Of a stretch of DNA of 46,720 bases, positions 33,666-41,577 are shown one piece after another. Each line of letters starts with the position of its first letter. Position 1 is the first letter of the stretch. The notes beneath the pieces were generated by a model, which ran no database searches, was not told the DNA's origin, and was given only the letters and a program-made list of their open reading frames with translations. A program made the position numbers and the translations under genes. The DNA is from CAYNWK01 sp964400875 (GTDB lineage Bacteria > Chloroflexota > Anaerolineae > Anaerolineales > UBA4823), in assembly GCA_964400875.1 (NCBI GenBank), contig CAYNWK010000014.1, positions 1 to 46,720 on the forward strand, given 5' to 3'.

Positions 33666-34754
33666 ATGGTAAATAACGGAGAAATCACAGAGAAAGGTGT
33701 GCTGGAAGCCCTCAGCCACGTGCAGGAACCCGAACTGCATAAAGATCTGGTCACCCTGAACATGGTTCAGGACATCGAGATCAAGGGCGGCAAAGTGAGC
33801 TTCACCATCATGTTGACCACACCGGCCTGCCCGTTGAAAACGCAGATCGAGCGCGAGTCGCGCGAGGCAGTGATGTCCATTCCGGGAGTTTCGTCCGTGG
33901 AAATAGCCATGGATTCGAATGTTCCCAGCGACGGCCGTCAGCGCGGCTTGCTCGAATTACCCATCCGCAATGCCGTAGCGATCGCTTCTGGTAAGGGGGG
34001 CGTCGGAAAGAGCACCGTTGCAGTGAATGTAGCTGTGGTCCTGGCGCAATCGGGAGCGCGGGTCGGGCTGCTCGACGCGGACATCTACGGTCCGAACGTT
34101 CCGACGATGATGGGTGTTGACCGGTTGCCGCCCCCACAGGATAACAAGCTCGTCCCGGCGGAAGCCCATGGGGTCAAAATGATGTCTATCGGCTTTCTGG
34201 TCAAACCGGAACAACCCCTGATCTGGCGCGGGCCGATGCTGCACTCTGCGATCCGGCAGTTTCTTACCGATGTGATCTGGGGAGAGCTGGACTATCTGAT
34301 CGTCGATCTCCCTCCGGGAACTGGCGACGCCGGCTTGAGCCTGGCGCAGTCGATGCCGCTCAGCGGAGGCGTGATTGTGACCTTGCCGCAGCAGGTGTCT
34401 CTAGATGATGCCCGTCGCGGTTTGGAAATGTTCCGCGAATTGAACGTGCCGGTATTCGGGGTTGTCGAAAATATGAGCTATCTTGAGCTTCCTGATGGCT
34501 CGCACATGGATATCTTCGGAGCTGGAGGCGGCGAGAAGCTGGCCAAAGCCAGCGGTGTTCCTTATATTGGTTCAATCCCCATGGACCCGGCGGTCCGCGA
34601 AGGCGGCGACCTGGGAGTTCCCGTCGTGGTCAGCAAGCCCGATTCACCGGTTGCGCGAGCCTTGCGAAAGGTGGCTGAAGACCTGGCTGCCAAAGTCAGC
34701 GTTGCCGCGGTGCAGGGAAGCCAGGACTTTATTCCGATCAATATGATCGGTTGA
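33666..34754 (+). CDS. mrp: Mrp/NBP35-type Fe-S carrier ATPase
   Basis: A 362-residue protein with an N-terminal MIP18/DUF59 domain (1-85, C55 in TTPACPL) and a P-loop NTPase domain with Walker A SGKGGVGKST near 108-117 and DADIYGPNVP near 137-146. Mrp/ApbC/Ind1 proteins carry Fe-S clusters; mitochondrial Ind1 (NUBPL) serves complex I. The CxxC that usually follows GVVENMSY is replaced by Leu-Pro-Asp-Gly, so cluster binding through that motif is lost. Position after nuoBCDI suggests service to complex I. AGGGAG precedes the ATG. Confidence 0.92.
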   Translation: MVNNGEITEKGVLEALSHVQEPELHKDLVTLNMVQDIEIKGGKVSFTIMLTTPACPLKTQIERESREAVMSIPGVSSVEIAMDSNVPSDGRQRGLLELPIRNAVAIASGKGGVGKSTVAVNVAVVLAQSGARVGLLDADIYGPNVPTMMGVDRLPPPQDNKLVPAEAHGVKMMSIGFLVKPEQPLIWRGPMLHSAIRQFLTDVIWGELDYLIVDLPPGTGDAGLSLAQSMPLSGGVIVTLPQQVSLDDARRGLEMFRELNVPVFGVVENMSYLELPDGSHMDIFGAGGGEKLAKASGVPYIGSIPMDPAVREGGDLGVPVVVSKPDSPVARALRKVAEDLAAKVSVAAVQGSQDFIPINMIG

Positions 34755-34760
34755 TCGATC

Positions 34761-35660
34761 ATGAATCCTTTCGTTGTCGGTATCCGTTTTCAAAAAGTCG
34801 GTAAGATTTACCATTTTGATGCCAGCCGGTTTCAAGACCTGAAACCCGGTGATTTTGCTATTGTCGAAACCAGCCGGGGACAACAGCTGGGAGAGATCAT
34901 CCAGGTATTGGACGATCCAGCCTCCCCGCCAGAAGGCAATTGGAAACCGATCCAGCGCATGGCCACGCCTCGGGATCTCCTGCTGCGGCAGCTCTGGCAG
35001 AAAAAAGAAGTTGAAGCGATGATCAACTGCCGGGCGAAGGCGGCGGAGTTGAAATTGGACGAAGTCAAGATCGTCGCTGCTGAATTCAGTTTCGATGGTA
35101 AGCGTTTGGCATTCTTATACAACACGGAATCGGGTGATAAGGCCGATTTGCGGGCGTTGCGCAGGGCTATGCGCCAGACCTACCCGCGCTGTCGCATTGA
35201 GTTGCGCCAGATCGGCCCGCGCGATGTTGCCAAGATCATCGGTGGGCTGGGCGCATGCGGTTTGGAAACCCGTTGTTGTTCGATGTTCTTGACCGAATTC
35301 AGCCCTATATCGATCAAGATGGCCAAAGAACAAGGCATCTCCTTGACGCCCTCTGAGATCACCGGGATGTGCGGGCGCTTGCGTTGTTGCCTGATCTACG
35401 AATATGAGCAGTACGTCAAAGCTCGAAAGCAGCTGCCCAAGCGGGGGAAGAAGGTCGGCACGCCGATGGGTGAGGGTAAGGTTGTGGATGTGTACTTATT
35501 AAAAGACTCCGTGATGGTGGAGTTGAACGATTCGACCGAGGTGGAGGTTCCCCGGGAGGATATTCAACCCTGGGAAGAGCTGGAAGCGTTGCGTAAGAAA
35601 TCTCAAGAGCCCTGCGATAAACATGAAAACGGCGGCTGTGATTGTGGGAAAGAAAAATGA
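34761..35660 (+). CDS. PSP1-domain protein (RicT/YaaT family)
   Basis: A 299-residue protein with the PSP1 C-terminal domain. Conserved cysteines are C166, C172, C173, C204, C209 and C210 (GACGLETRCC, TGMCGRLRCC). In Bacillus the RicAFT complex holds [4Fe-4S] clusters through such residues and affects RNase Y and sporulation. An extra Cys-rich tail (PCDKHENGGCDCGKEK) is seen at the end. It starts 6 bases after the mrp stop and overlaps the next gene by ATGA, so it belongs to the same operon. Confidence 0.9.
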   Translation: MNPFVVGIRFQKVGKIYHFDASRFQDLKPGDFAIVETSRGQQLGEIIQVLDDPASPPEGNWKPIQRMATPRDLLLRQLWQKKEVEAMINCRAKAAELKLDEVKIVAAEFSFDGKRLAFLYNTESGDKADLRALRRAMRQTYPRCRIELRQIGPRDVAKIIGGLGACGLETRCCSMFLTEFSPISIKMAKEQGISLTPSEITGMCGRLRCCLIYEYEQYVKARKQLPKRGKKVGTPMGEGKVVDVYLLKDSVMVELNDSTEVEVPREDIQPWEELEALRKKSQEPCDKHENGGCDCGKEK

Positions 35661-36391
35661 CCAATCCAGACGACCAGCCTGATAGTTGGGAAGAGCCGCA
35701 GCGGATCATGGTCGTGCTGGCCCATCCAGACGACCCCGAATTCTTTTGTGGAGGTAGCATCGCCCGGTGGACGAACACCGGGCATTCTGTTTCTTATTGC
35801 CTGCTCACCTGCGGCGATAAAGGCACTAAAGACCGCGACCTCAGCAGTGAAGAATTATGCCGCATGCGCCGTGAAGAACAAAAGGCAGCTGCCGGAGTGC
35901 TGGGGGTGCGCCACGTCCGCTTTCTGGACCATCCTGATGGCTATCTGGTCTCCGATTTGGCGTTACGCCGGGATATTACCCGCGTGATCCGCCAAGAAAC
36001 CCCGGATATCTTGGTGACCTGCGATCCAACCAATCTATATGTACGCGATGCTTATATCAACCATCCGGATCACCGGGCAGCGGGTCAGGCCACCCTGGAC
36101 GCCGTCTTTCCGGCTGCCCGCGACCATTTACATTTCATCGAATTATGGCGCGATGAAAAACTGGAACCGCATATCGTCAAGGAGCTGTGGGTCTCTTTAC
36201 CCTTGCAGGCGAACGTCAGCCTCGACGTGACCGATTTTTGGGATACGAAAATAAACGCTTTGCTAGAACACAAAAGCCAGATTGGCGACCCGGAGGATCT
36301 GATCGAGCGCATGCGCGCCAGGCATACGCAAGACAGCACGCTCGAGGACCCGGTTTACTGTGAGCACTTTCGCCGCATCGTCTTCCCGTGA
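35657..36391 (+). CDS. PIG-L/LmbE-family deacetylase
   Basis: A 244-residue zinc-dependent N-deacetylase of the LmbE-like fold. The metal motif AHPDD is at residues 22-26 and the third ligand region is NHPDHRAAG. Family members deacetylate GlcNAc-linked substrates (mycothiol or bacillithiol precursors, GlcNAc-PI, antibiotics). Substrate here is unknown; bacillithiol-like thiol synthesis is one possibility but no partner genes are nearby. Start ATG at 35657 overlaps the RicT-like stop. A hairpin repeat (copy D) follows. Confidence 0.88.
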   Translation: MTNPDDQPDSWEEPQRIMVVLAHPDDPEFFCGGSIARWTNTGHSVSYCLLTCGDKGTKDRDLSSEELCRMRREEQKAAAGVLGVRHVRFLDHPDGYLVSDLALRRDITRVIRQETPDILVTCDPTNLYVRDAYINHPDHRAAGQATLDAVFPAARDHLHFIELWRDEKLEPHIVKELWVSLPLQANVSLDVTDFWDTKINALLEHKSQIGDPEDLIERMRARHTQDSTLEDPVYCEHFRRIVFP

Positions 36392-36406
36392 ATACATTGA
36401 TTCTGT

Positions 36407-36496
36407 CAGGAGTTACGCAATTCTCCTAGAAAGTAGAGGTGTTTGGGCGGAGCCCGCCCAAACACCTCTTTCTACCCTCAAGTGCATAAGTCCTAA
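36407..36496. repeat. Intergenic hairpin repeat, copy D
   Basis: A 90-bp element close to copy A. Left end TCAGGAGTTACGCAATTC, right end AAGTGCATAAGTCCTAA. The central stem is a perfect 16 bp (36435-36450 with 36454-36469) with loop AGC. It could act as terminator for the nuo operon, but no T-run follows. The -10-like TATAAT for the next gene begins 2 bases past its end. Confidence 0.85.
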
Positions 36497-36522
36497 CTAT
36501 AATATCTATAAGTGGAGGGAAC

Positions 36523-37704
36523 ATGGTTGATTTCGTCCAAGAAGCGGAGCAGTTGTTTGAATATACTCGGTCGTTGCGGCGTGATTTTCACCGCCATCCT
36601 GAATTGGGATTCCAGGAAGTTCGCACTGCCGGGATCGTCGCCCGTGAATTAAACGGGTTAGGCCTGGAGGTCAGCACCGGGATAGCCGAGACCGGCGTGG
36701 TAGCTGTTCTTGATGGCGCGCGGCCGGGCCCGGTCGTTTTGGCCCGCTTCGACATGGACGCCTTGCCGATCGTGGAGGAAACCGGCGCGCCGTACGCGTC
36801 GGAGAATCCTGGGGTGATGCACGCCTGCGGGCATGACGGGCATACCGCCATTGGGTTGACTGTCGCCCGCCTCTTGAAGGAACACCAGGACGAGATGTTC
36901 GGTGCAGTAAAGTTCGTTTTCCAGCCTGCCGAGGAAGGTCAGGGCGGCGCCGAACGCATGGTCGCCGAGGGTGTCCTGGAGAGCCCCAAACCCGATTTGA
37001 CCCTGTCCTTGCATCTGTGGAATAATGAGCCGCTCGGTTGGTTGGGCGTCGTACCGGGTCCCATGATGGCTGCAGCGGACGAATTTACCGTGCGGATCAC
37101 TGGTAAAGGAGGGCATGCCGCTCTCCCTAATCTGACGGTCGATCCGGTCGTCGCAGCCGTGCAGATGATCACAGCCTTGCAAACCATCACTGCTCGCAAC
37201 GTCTCTCCGCTCGAATCCGCCGTCGTCTCGGTCACCAGCTTGCACGCCGGGGAGGCTTTCAACGTGATCCCCTCACAGGCAGAGTTGAAAGGCACCGTCC
37301 GAACCTTCGAGCCGGAGGTTCGAGATACAGTGTTGGCGCGCTTCGACGAGATCGTCCAAGGGATCGCCGCTGCATTTGGTTGTCAGGTCTCCATAGACAT
37401 GGTCAGAGTCACGCCTCCGCTGATTAATGACGCTGAGATCAGTAGCCGCGTGCAGCAGGTCGCCAGGCAGCTCTTACCGCAAAACCCACTCGTGACCGAT
37501 TACCGCACCATGGGCTCGGAAGACATGGCTTTCATGATGGAGCAGGTCCCCGGCACATATTTCTTTGTGGGCTCAGCCAACCCGAACAGAGGCTTGGATG
37601 CCACCCATCACCATCCTCGTTTCGATTTCGATGAAGCCGCCTTGCCAAAAGCAGTCGCCTTGATGTCGGCTTCGATATATGATTTTCTTACTCCAAAAGG
37701 GTAG
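36523..37704 (+). CDS. M20-family amidohydrolase (N-acyl amino acid / hippurate type)
   Basis: A 393-residue metallo-amidohydrolase. Motifs in order: RRDFHRHPELGFQE, DMDALPI, the metal site HACGHDGHTA, FQPAEEGQGG, a dimerisation domain (about 180-290), and MGSEDMAFMM. Such enzymes remove acyl groups from amino acids or peptides, or dechlorinate none of these; the exact substrate is not readable. GGAGGG lies 5 bases before the ATG, and TATAAT at 36498-36503 is a possible -10 without a good -35. It is a single-gene unit. Confidence 0.9.
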   Translation: MVDFVQEAEQLFEYTRSLRRDFHRHPELGFQEVRTAGIVARELNGLGLEVSTGIAETGVVAVLDGARPGPVVLARFDMDALPIVEETGAPYASENPGVMHACGHDGHTAIGLTVARLLKEHQDEMFGAVKFVFQPAEEGQGGAERMVAEGVLESPKPDLTLSLHLWNNEPLGWLGVVPGPMMAAADEFTVRITGKGGHAALPNLTVDPVVAAVQMITALQTITARNVSPLESAVVSVTSLHAGEAFNVIPSQAELKGTVRTFEPEVRDTVLARFDEIVQGIAAAFGCQVSIDMVRVTPPLINDAEISSRVQQVARQLLPQNPLVTDYRTMGSEDMAFMMEQVPGTYFFVGSANPNRGLDATHHHPRFDFDEAALPKAVALMSASIYDFLTPKG

Positions 37705-37757
37705 AACTCCGTTCGCGCTTGGAACTCACCCGACCATCCCCTACCAAATTGGCCGGC

Positions 37758-37786
37758 TTGACTGTATAGCCAGGAGGTGATAGAAT
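37758..37786 (+). promoter_or_regulatory. Promoter of the GntR-kor operon
   Basis: TTGACT at 37758-37763 and TAGAAT at 37781-37786 are separated by 17 bases. The start is predicted near 37793. An AGGAGGTGAT in the spacer looks like a perfect Shine-Dalgarno but would not be transcribed from this promoter. Confidence 0.7.
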
Positions 37787-37788
37787 CC

Positions 37789-37822
37789 AATTATCCGAAT
37801 AATAGGAATGATCGGATTAATT
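37789..37822 (+). promoter_or_regulatory. Inverted repeat, candidate operator of the GntR regulator
   Basis: AATTATCCGA (37789-37798) and TCGGATTAATT (37812-37822) are inverted copies, differing by one inserted base, with a 13-base spacer. The element covers the predicted transcription start and the start codon, the right place for autorepression. Confidence 0.5.
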
Positions 37823-38551
37823 GACCTGTATGAACAGCGTAATAAGATGTCTCGAGATCAACACACTTCCGAATTCTTGGATTACCTGGCCAGCTGTGGC
37901 GACGGAGAGCACCAAGTCGCCCGCATGCCTTCCTTGAATACTTTAAGCGACCAGCTGGAGATCAGCGTTTCTCGCCTGCGGGAGCAGCTGGAGGTCGCCC
38001 GGGCCCTGGGATTGGTCGAGGTGAAGCCTCGCACCGGAATTAAACGCCGAGTTTATACGTTTGCGCCTGCTGTGAAGCAGTCTCTCTTCTATGCCATCCA
38101 GCTGGACCGCTCCTATTTCGAGATGTTTTCAGAATTGCGCGTGCACATCGAGGCTTCGTACTGGTATGAAGCCGTTCGCTTATTGACGCAGGAAGACCTT
38201 GTTGCGCTGGGCGAGCTGCTGGCCTGCGCCTGGAAGAAGCTCAACGGCGCGCCGGTTGTCATCCCCCAGGCAGAGCATCGCGAATTCCATTTGTTGATTT
38301 ATCGACGGCTGAACAACCCCTTCGTTCAGGGTATCCTGGAAGCCTACTGGGATGCTTACGAGGCCGTGGGCCTAAATGTCTACGCCGATATCCAATACTT
38401 ACGACAGGTGTGGAAATATCATGAGAGTATGGTCCAGGCTATTCGCAACGCCGATTACGAAACCGGTTACCAGGCCTTGATCGAACACGCGGATTTGATT
38501 TTCCATCGTCCTGAATCTCGGCTTGTCGAAACAGAACTAACCACTAAATAA
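37808..38551 (+). CDS. GntR-family regulator with FCD ligand domain
   Basis: A 247-residue regulator. Residues 20-80 make a winged helix (NTLSDQLEISVSRLREQLEV) and residues 95-235 an all-helical FCD domain with the metal-site-like residues H in EHREFHLLIY and H in KYHESMV. FadR/FCD regulators respond to small carboxylic acids. It sits 41 bases upstream of korA on the same strand, so it probably regulates 2-oxoacid oxidoreductase and itself. The start is uncertain: the ATG at 37808 has no proper ribosome site, and a second ATG lies at codon 14. Confidence 0.86.
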   Translation: MIGLIDLYEQRNKMSRDQHTSEFLDYLASCGDGEHQVARMPSLNTLSDQLEISVSRLREQLEVARALGLVEVKPRTGIKRRVYTFAPAVKQSLFYAIQLDRSYFEMFSELRVHIEASYWYEAVRLLTQEDLVALGELLACAWKKLNGAPVVIPQAEHREFHLLIYRRLNNPFVQGILEAYWDAYEAVGLNVYADIQYLRQVWKYHESMVQAIRNADYETGYQALIEHADLIFHRPESRLVETELTTK

Positions 38552-38592
38552 TTATCTCCGGTGTATCCGGAAACGAAGGAGAGAATTTCTCA

Positions 38593-40425
38593 ATGTCCGC
38601 AGTACAAACCTTAGAAAAGGAACAAACCAGCCAGATTTCGGAACGGGTGGTGAATGACTTTTCGATCACGGTGGGGACGGAGAATGGATCCGGTAGTCAG
38701 ACTTCCAACCTGACCATCCTGCGCGCTTTGTTCAAGATGGGTATCCCGGTCTCTGGAAAGAACCTGTTCCCTTCCAATATTCAAGGATTGCCAACCTGGT
38801 ACACCATCCGGGTCAACAAGGATGGTTTCCTGGCCCGGCGGGAAGAGCATGAGCTCGTGGTTGCCATGAATCCGGCGACTTTCGCCGAGGATCTCGAAAA
38901 AGTCAAACCCGGTGGGGCGTTCTTTTATCCTGATGATATCAATTTAGCCATCAAACGGGAGGATGTGGTTGTTTACCCGATGCCGGTAAAGCAACTGGTC
39001 AGGGACGCCAGTCCACCCTCCAACCTGCGCACCTACGTCGCCAATATGGTTTACGTTGGCGTCCTGGCGCAGATGATCGGAATCGACCTGGAAAAGATTT
39101 ACCAGGCGTTGGATTTTCATTTTAAAAGCAGGCAAAAACCGATCGACCTGAACTATGGTCTGATCGAGAGCGCTGCGGCCTGGGCTTCCGAAAATCTGGA
39201 GAAAAGCGATCCATACTATTTGGAACCCATGGACTCCACGAATGACTATATTATGTCAGATGGCAACACGGCAGCTGCGCTGGGTTCTGTGTATGGTGGG
39301 GTTCAATTTGCTTCGTGGTACCCGATCACACCGGCTTCCAGCCTGGCCGAGTCGTTGGATCATTATCTCCCTATGCTCAGGAAAGATCCGGAGACAGGCA
39401 AGAACACCTTCGCCGTGGTTCAAGCCGAGGATGAGTTAGCCGCCATCGGCATGGCGATCGGCGCAGGTTGGGCTGGCCTGCGGTCGATGACCTCCACATC
39501 CGGTCCCGGCATCAGCTTGATGTCTGAATTTGCCGGGCTGGCTTATTATGCTGAGATCCCAGTAGTCATCTGGGACGTGCAGCGGGTTGGGCCGAGCACC
39601 GGGCTGCCCACGCGAACTTCTCAGGGCGATTTGACCATGGTCCATTTCTTAGGTCACGGCGACACCGAACAGATCATATTGCTGCCGGGTCCGATTGAAG
39701 AATGCTTTGAGTTTGGTTGGCGGTCCTTTGACCTGGCGGAGCGTTTGCAAGCCCCAGTTTTTGTGCTTAGCGACCTCGACATTGGTATGAACCAATGGAT
39801 GGCTAGGCCGTTCAAGTATCCGGATCAGCCCATGGATCGAGGGAAAGTTTATTGGGAAGAGGATCTGGAAGAATTAACCGAACGGTGGGGTCGTTACTTG
39901 GACGTCGATGACGATGGCATTCCCTATCGGACCATACCCGGGAACCGCAAGACTGGCAGCGCTTATTTCACACGAGGCACCGGACACGACGAGTATGCGA
40001 CCTATACCGAAGATAGCGAGGTTTATGTTCGCCTTGCGGAACGTTTGAAGAAGAAATATGAGACTGCTCGCACGATGATGCCTAAACCGCTGATCGATAC
40101 CATGGATGGCGCCGAGATCGGCATCATCGCATATGGCTCTACCGAGCCGGCCGTCAAAGAAGCCCGTCACCAGCTCGCCGAAGCGGGCATCCGCTCAGAT
40201 TTTCTGCGTTTGCGGGCGATTCCATTTGCGCATGAGGTGAAGGAGTTTATCCAGAACCATAAGATGATTTACGTCGTTGAAATGAATCGCGATGGACAGC
40301 TGCACCAGCTGTTCTCCATCCGCTATCCTGAATTAACCGAGAAATTAACCTCACTCGCTCACCTCGATGGGTTGCCGCTAACCGCCCGCAGGGTAAGAGA
40401 GGAGATCAAAGCCAAGGAGGCTTAA
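38593..40425 (+). CDS. korA: 2-oxoacid:ferredoxin oxidoreductase, fused gamma-alpha subunit
   Basis: A 610-residue KorA-type subunit. Residues about 25-195 are the gamma (CoA-binding) domain; from about 240 comes the alpha pyrimidine-binding domain with SWYPITPASSLAESL, and ATSTSGPGISLMSE-like residues near 302. With KorB it interconverts a 2-oxoacid plus CoA and acyl-CoA plus CO2, with ferredoxin. 2-oxoglutarate is more likely than pyruvate because the two-gene form lacks a delta ferredoxin subunit, but substrate is not proven. AGGAGA precedes the ATG. KorB follows after 6 bases. Confidence 0.92.
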   Translation: MSAVQTLEKEQTSQISERVVNDFSITVGTENGSGSQTSNLTILRALFKMGIPVSGKNLFPSNIQGLPTWYTIRVNKDGFLARREEHELVVAMNPATFAEDLEKVKPGGAFFYPDDINLAIKREDVVVYPMPVKQLVRDASPPSNLRTYVANMVYVGVLAQMIGIDLEKIYQALDFHFKSRQKPIDLNYGLIESAAAWASENLEKSDPYYLEPMDSTNDYIMSDGNTAAALGSVYGGVQFASWYPITPASSLAESLDHYLPMLRKDPETGKNTFAVVQAEDELAAIGMAIGAGWAGLRSMTSTSGPGISLMSEFAGLAYYAEIPVVIWDVQRVGPSTGLPTRTSQGDLTMVHFLGHGDTEQIILLPGPIEECFEFGWRSFDLAERLQAPVFVLSDLDIGMNQWMARPFKYPDQPMDRGKVYWEEDLEELTERWGRYLDVDDDGIPYRTIPGNRKTGSAYFTRGTGHDEYATYTEDSEVYVRLAERLKKKYETARTMMPKPLIDTMDGAEIGIIAYGSTEPAVKEARHQLAEAGIRSDFLRLRAIPFAHEVKEFIQNHKMIYVVEMNRDGQLHQLFSIRYPELTEKLTSLAHLDGLPLTARRVREEIKAKEA

Positions 40426-40431
40426 CCAACC

Positions 40432-41472
40432 ATGGCTAATCAAACCACCAGCAGGTTACAAGTTAACGTAGTTGGTCTGGAGCGAACGGATTATCGCGGC
40501 CAGCCGACCACGCTTTGCCAGGGATGTGGGCATAATTCCATCTCCAACCAGATCATCGCTGCCTGCTACGAACTGGGAATTATTCCTGAAGACGTCGTTA
40601 AGTTCAGCGGCATTGGCTGTTCCAGCAAGAGTCCCACTTACTTCCTAGGCCGATCTTTCGGCTTCAACGCCTTGCACGGGCGTATGCCTTCCATTGCCAC
40701 CGGCGCTATGTTCGGTGACCGGAGTCTTTTGGGGGTTGGCGTCAGCGGCGACGGCGATACAGCCAGCATCGGTATGGGACAGTTCAAACACATCATGCGT
40801 CGCAATTTGCCGATGGTGTACATCATAGAGAACAACGGGGTATACGGTCTCACCAAGGGACAGTTTTCCGCAACGGCTGAAACTGGCTTGGAACTGAAAG
40901 GCTATGGCACAAATCCGTACATGCCCATTGACATCGCTTGGGAAGCAGTTGTTGGCAACGCCACGTTTGTGGCCCGCTCTTTTGCCGGAGATCCCAAGCA
41001 GGTCAAGGAACTGCTGAAGATCGCTTTCAGCCATGACGGTACGGCAGTGCTCGATATCATCAGCCCATGTGTGACCTTCAACAACAGGGATGATTCGAAT
41101 CATTCGTATGCCTGGGGGAAGGAACACGAGGTCGCGCTGCATGAGCTCTCCTACGTGCCTCCCGCGGAAGACATCATCGTGGATTACGAAGAAGGCGAGA
41201 TAAAAGAAGTCACCATGCATGATGGCTCGACGGTGATTCTAAAGAAGCTTGAAAAGGATTATGATCCCACCGACCGGGTAGGGGCAATCCAGGTATTGGA
41301 AGAAGCAAATGCCAAGCAATGGTTGTTGACCGGACTGATTTATATCAATACCGACAAACCTTCGCTGTTCGACGTGTATAACCTGACGGACACAGCCCTT
41401 AACCGTTTACCTGCTCAAGGACTCCGTCCTGCAAAGGAATCGATTCACGAAGTCAACGAGATGATGTTCTGA
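40432..41472 (+). CDS. korB: 2-oxoacid:ferredoxin oxidoreductase beta subunit
   Basis: A 346-residue thiamine-diphosphate subunit. The TPP/Mg motif is GDGDTASIG at 106-114 with N134/N135 (IENNGVYGLTKGQ). Cys ligands of the single [4Fe-4S] cluster are C29, C32 (LCQGCGH), C63 and C213. Size fits the KorB/OorB group. It overlaps no other gene and ends about 46 bases before a terminator hairpin. Confidence 0.93.
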   Translation: MANQTTSRLQVNVVGLERTDYRGQPTTLCQGCGHNSISNQIIAACYELGIIPEDVVKFSGIGCSSKSPTYFLGRSFGFNALHGRMPSIATGAMFGDRSLLGVGVSGDGDTASIGMGQFKHIMRRNLPMVYIIENNGVYGLTKGQFSATAETGLELKGYGTNPYMPIDIAWEAVVGNATFVARSFAGDPKQVKELLKIAFSHDGTAVLDIISPCVTFNNRDDSNHSYAWGKEHEVALHELSYVPPAEDIIVDYEEGEIKEVTMHDGSTVILKKLEKDYDPTDRVGAIQVLEEANAKQWLLTGLIYINTDKPSLFDVYNLTDTALNRLPAQGLRPAKESIHEVNEMMF

Positions 41473-41518
41473 TCTGCGAGGAGACGACAGTTTATCACCG
41501 ATCGTCGCCAAACTAGGC

Positions 41519-41553
41519 AATCACCTCCCCAACGCTATTTAGGGGAGGTGATT
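41519..41553 (+). terminator. Terminator between korB and aceK
   Basis: A perfect 12-bp stem (41519-41530 with 41542-41553) with an 11-nt loop between two converging genes. On the plus strand it is followed by TAATC after ATT, a short T-rich end. It is likely to stop the kor transcript. Confidence 0.75.
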
Positions 41554-41577
41554 TAATCAATCGGGCTGGAAGCTGGA

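Noticed and set aside
25996..36496. CRISPR array
   Set aside because: The repeats are dispersed kilobases apart, palindromic over their whole length and differ from each other; there are no regular spacers or cas genes.
38593..41472. Pyruvate:ferredoxin oxidoreductase
   Set aside because: The gene structure (fused gamma-alpha plus short beta, no delta ferredoxin) fits the KorAB group better, though the substrate remains unproven.
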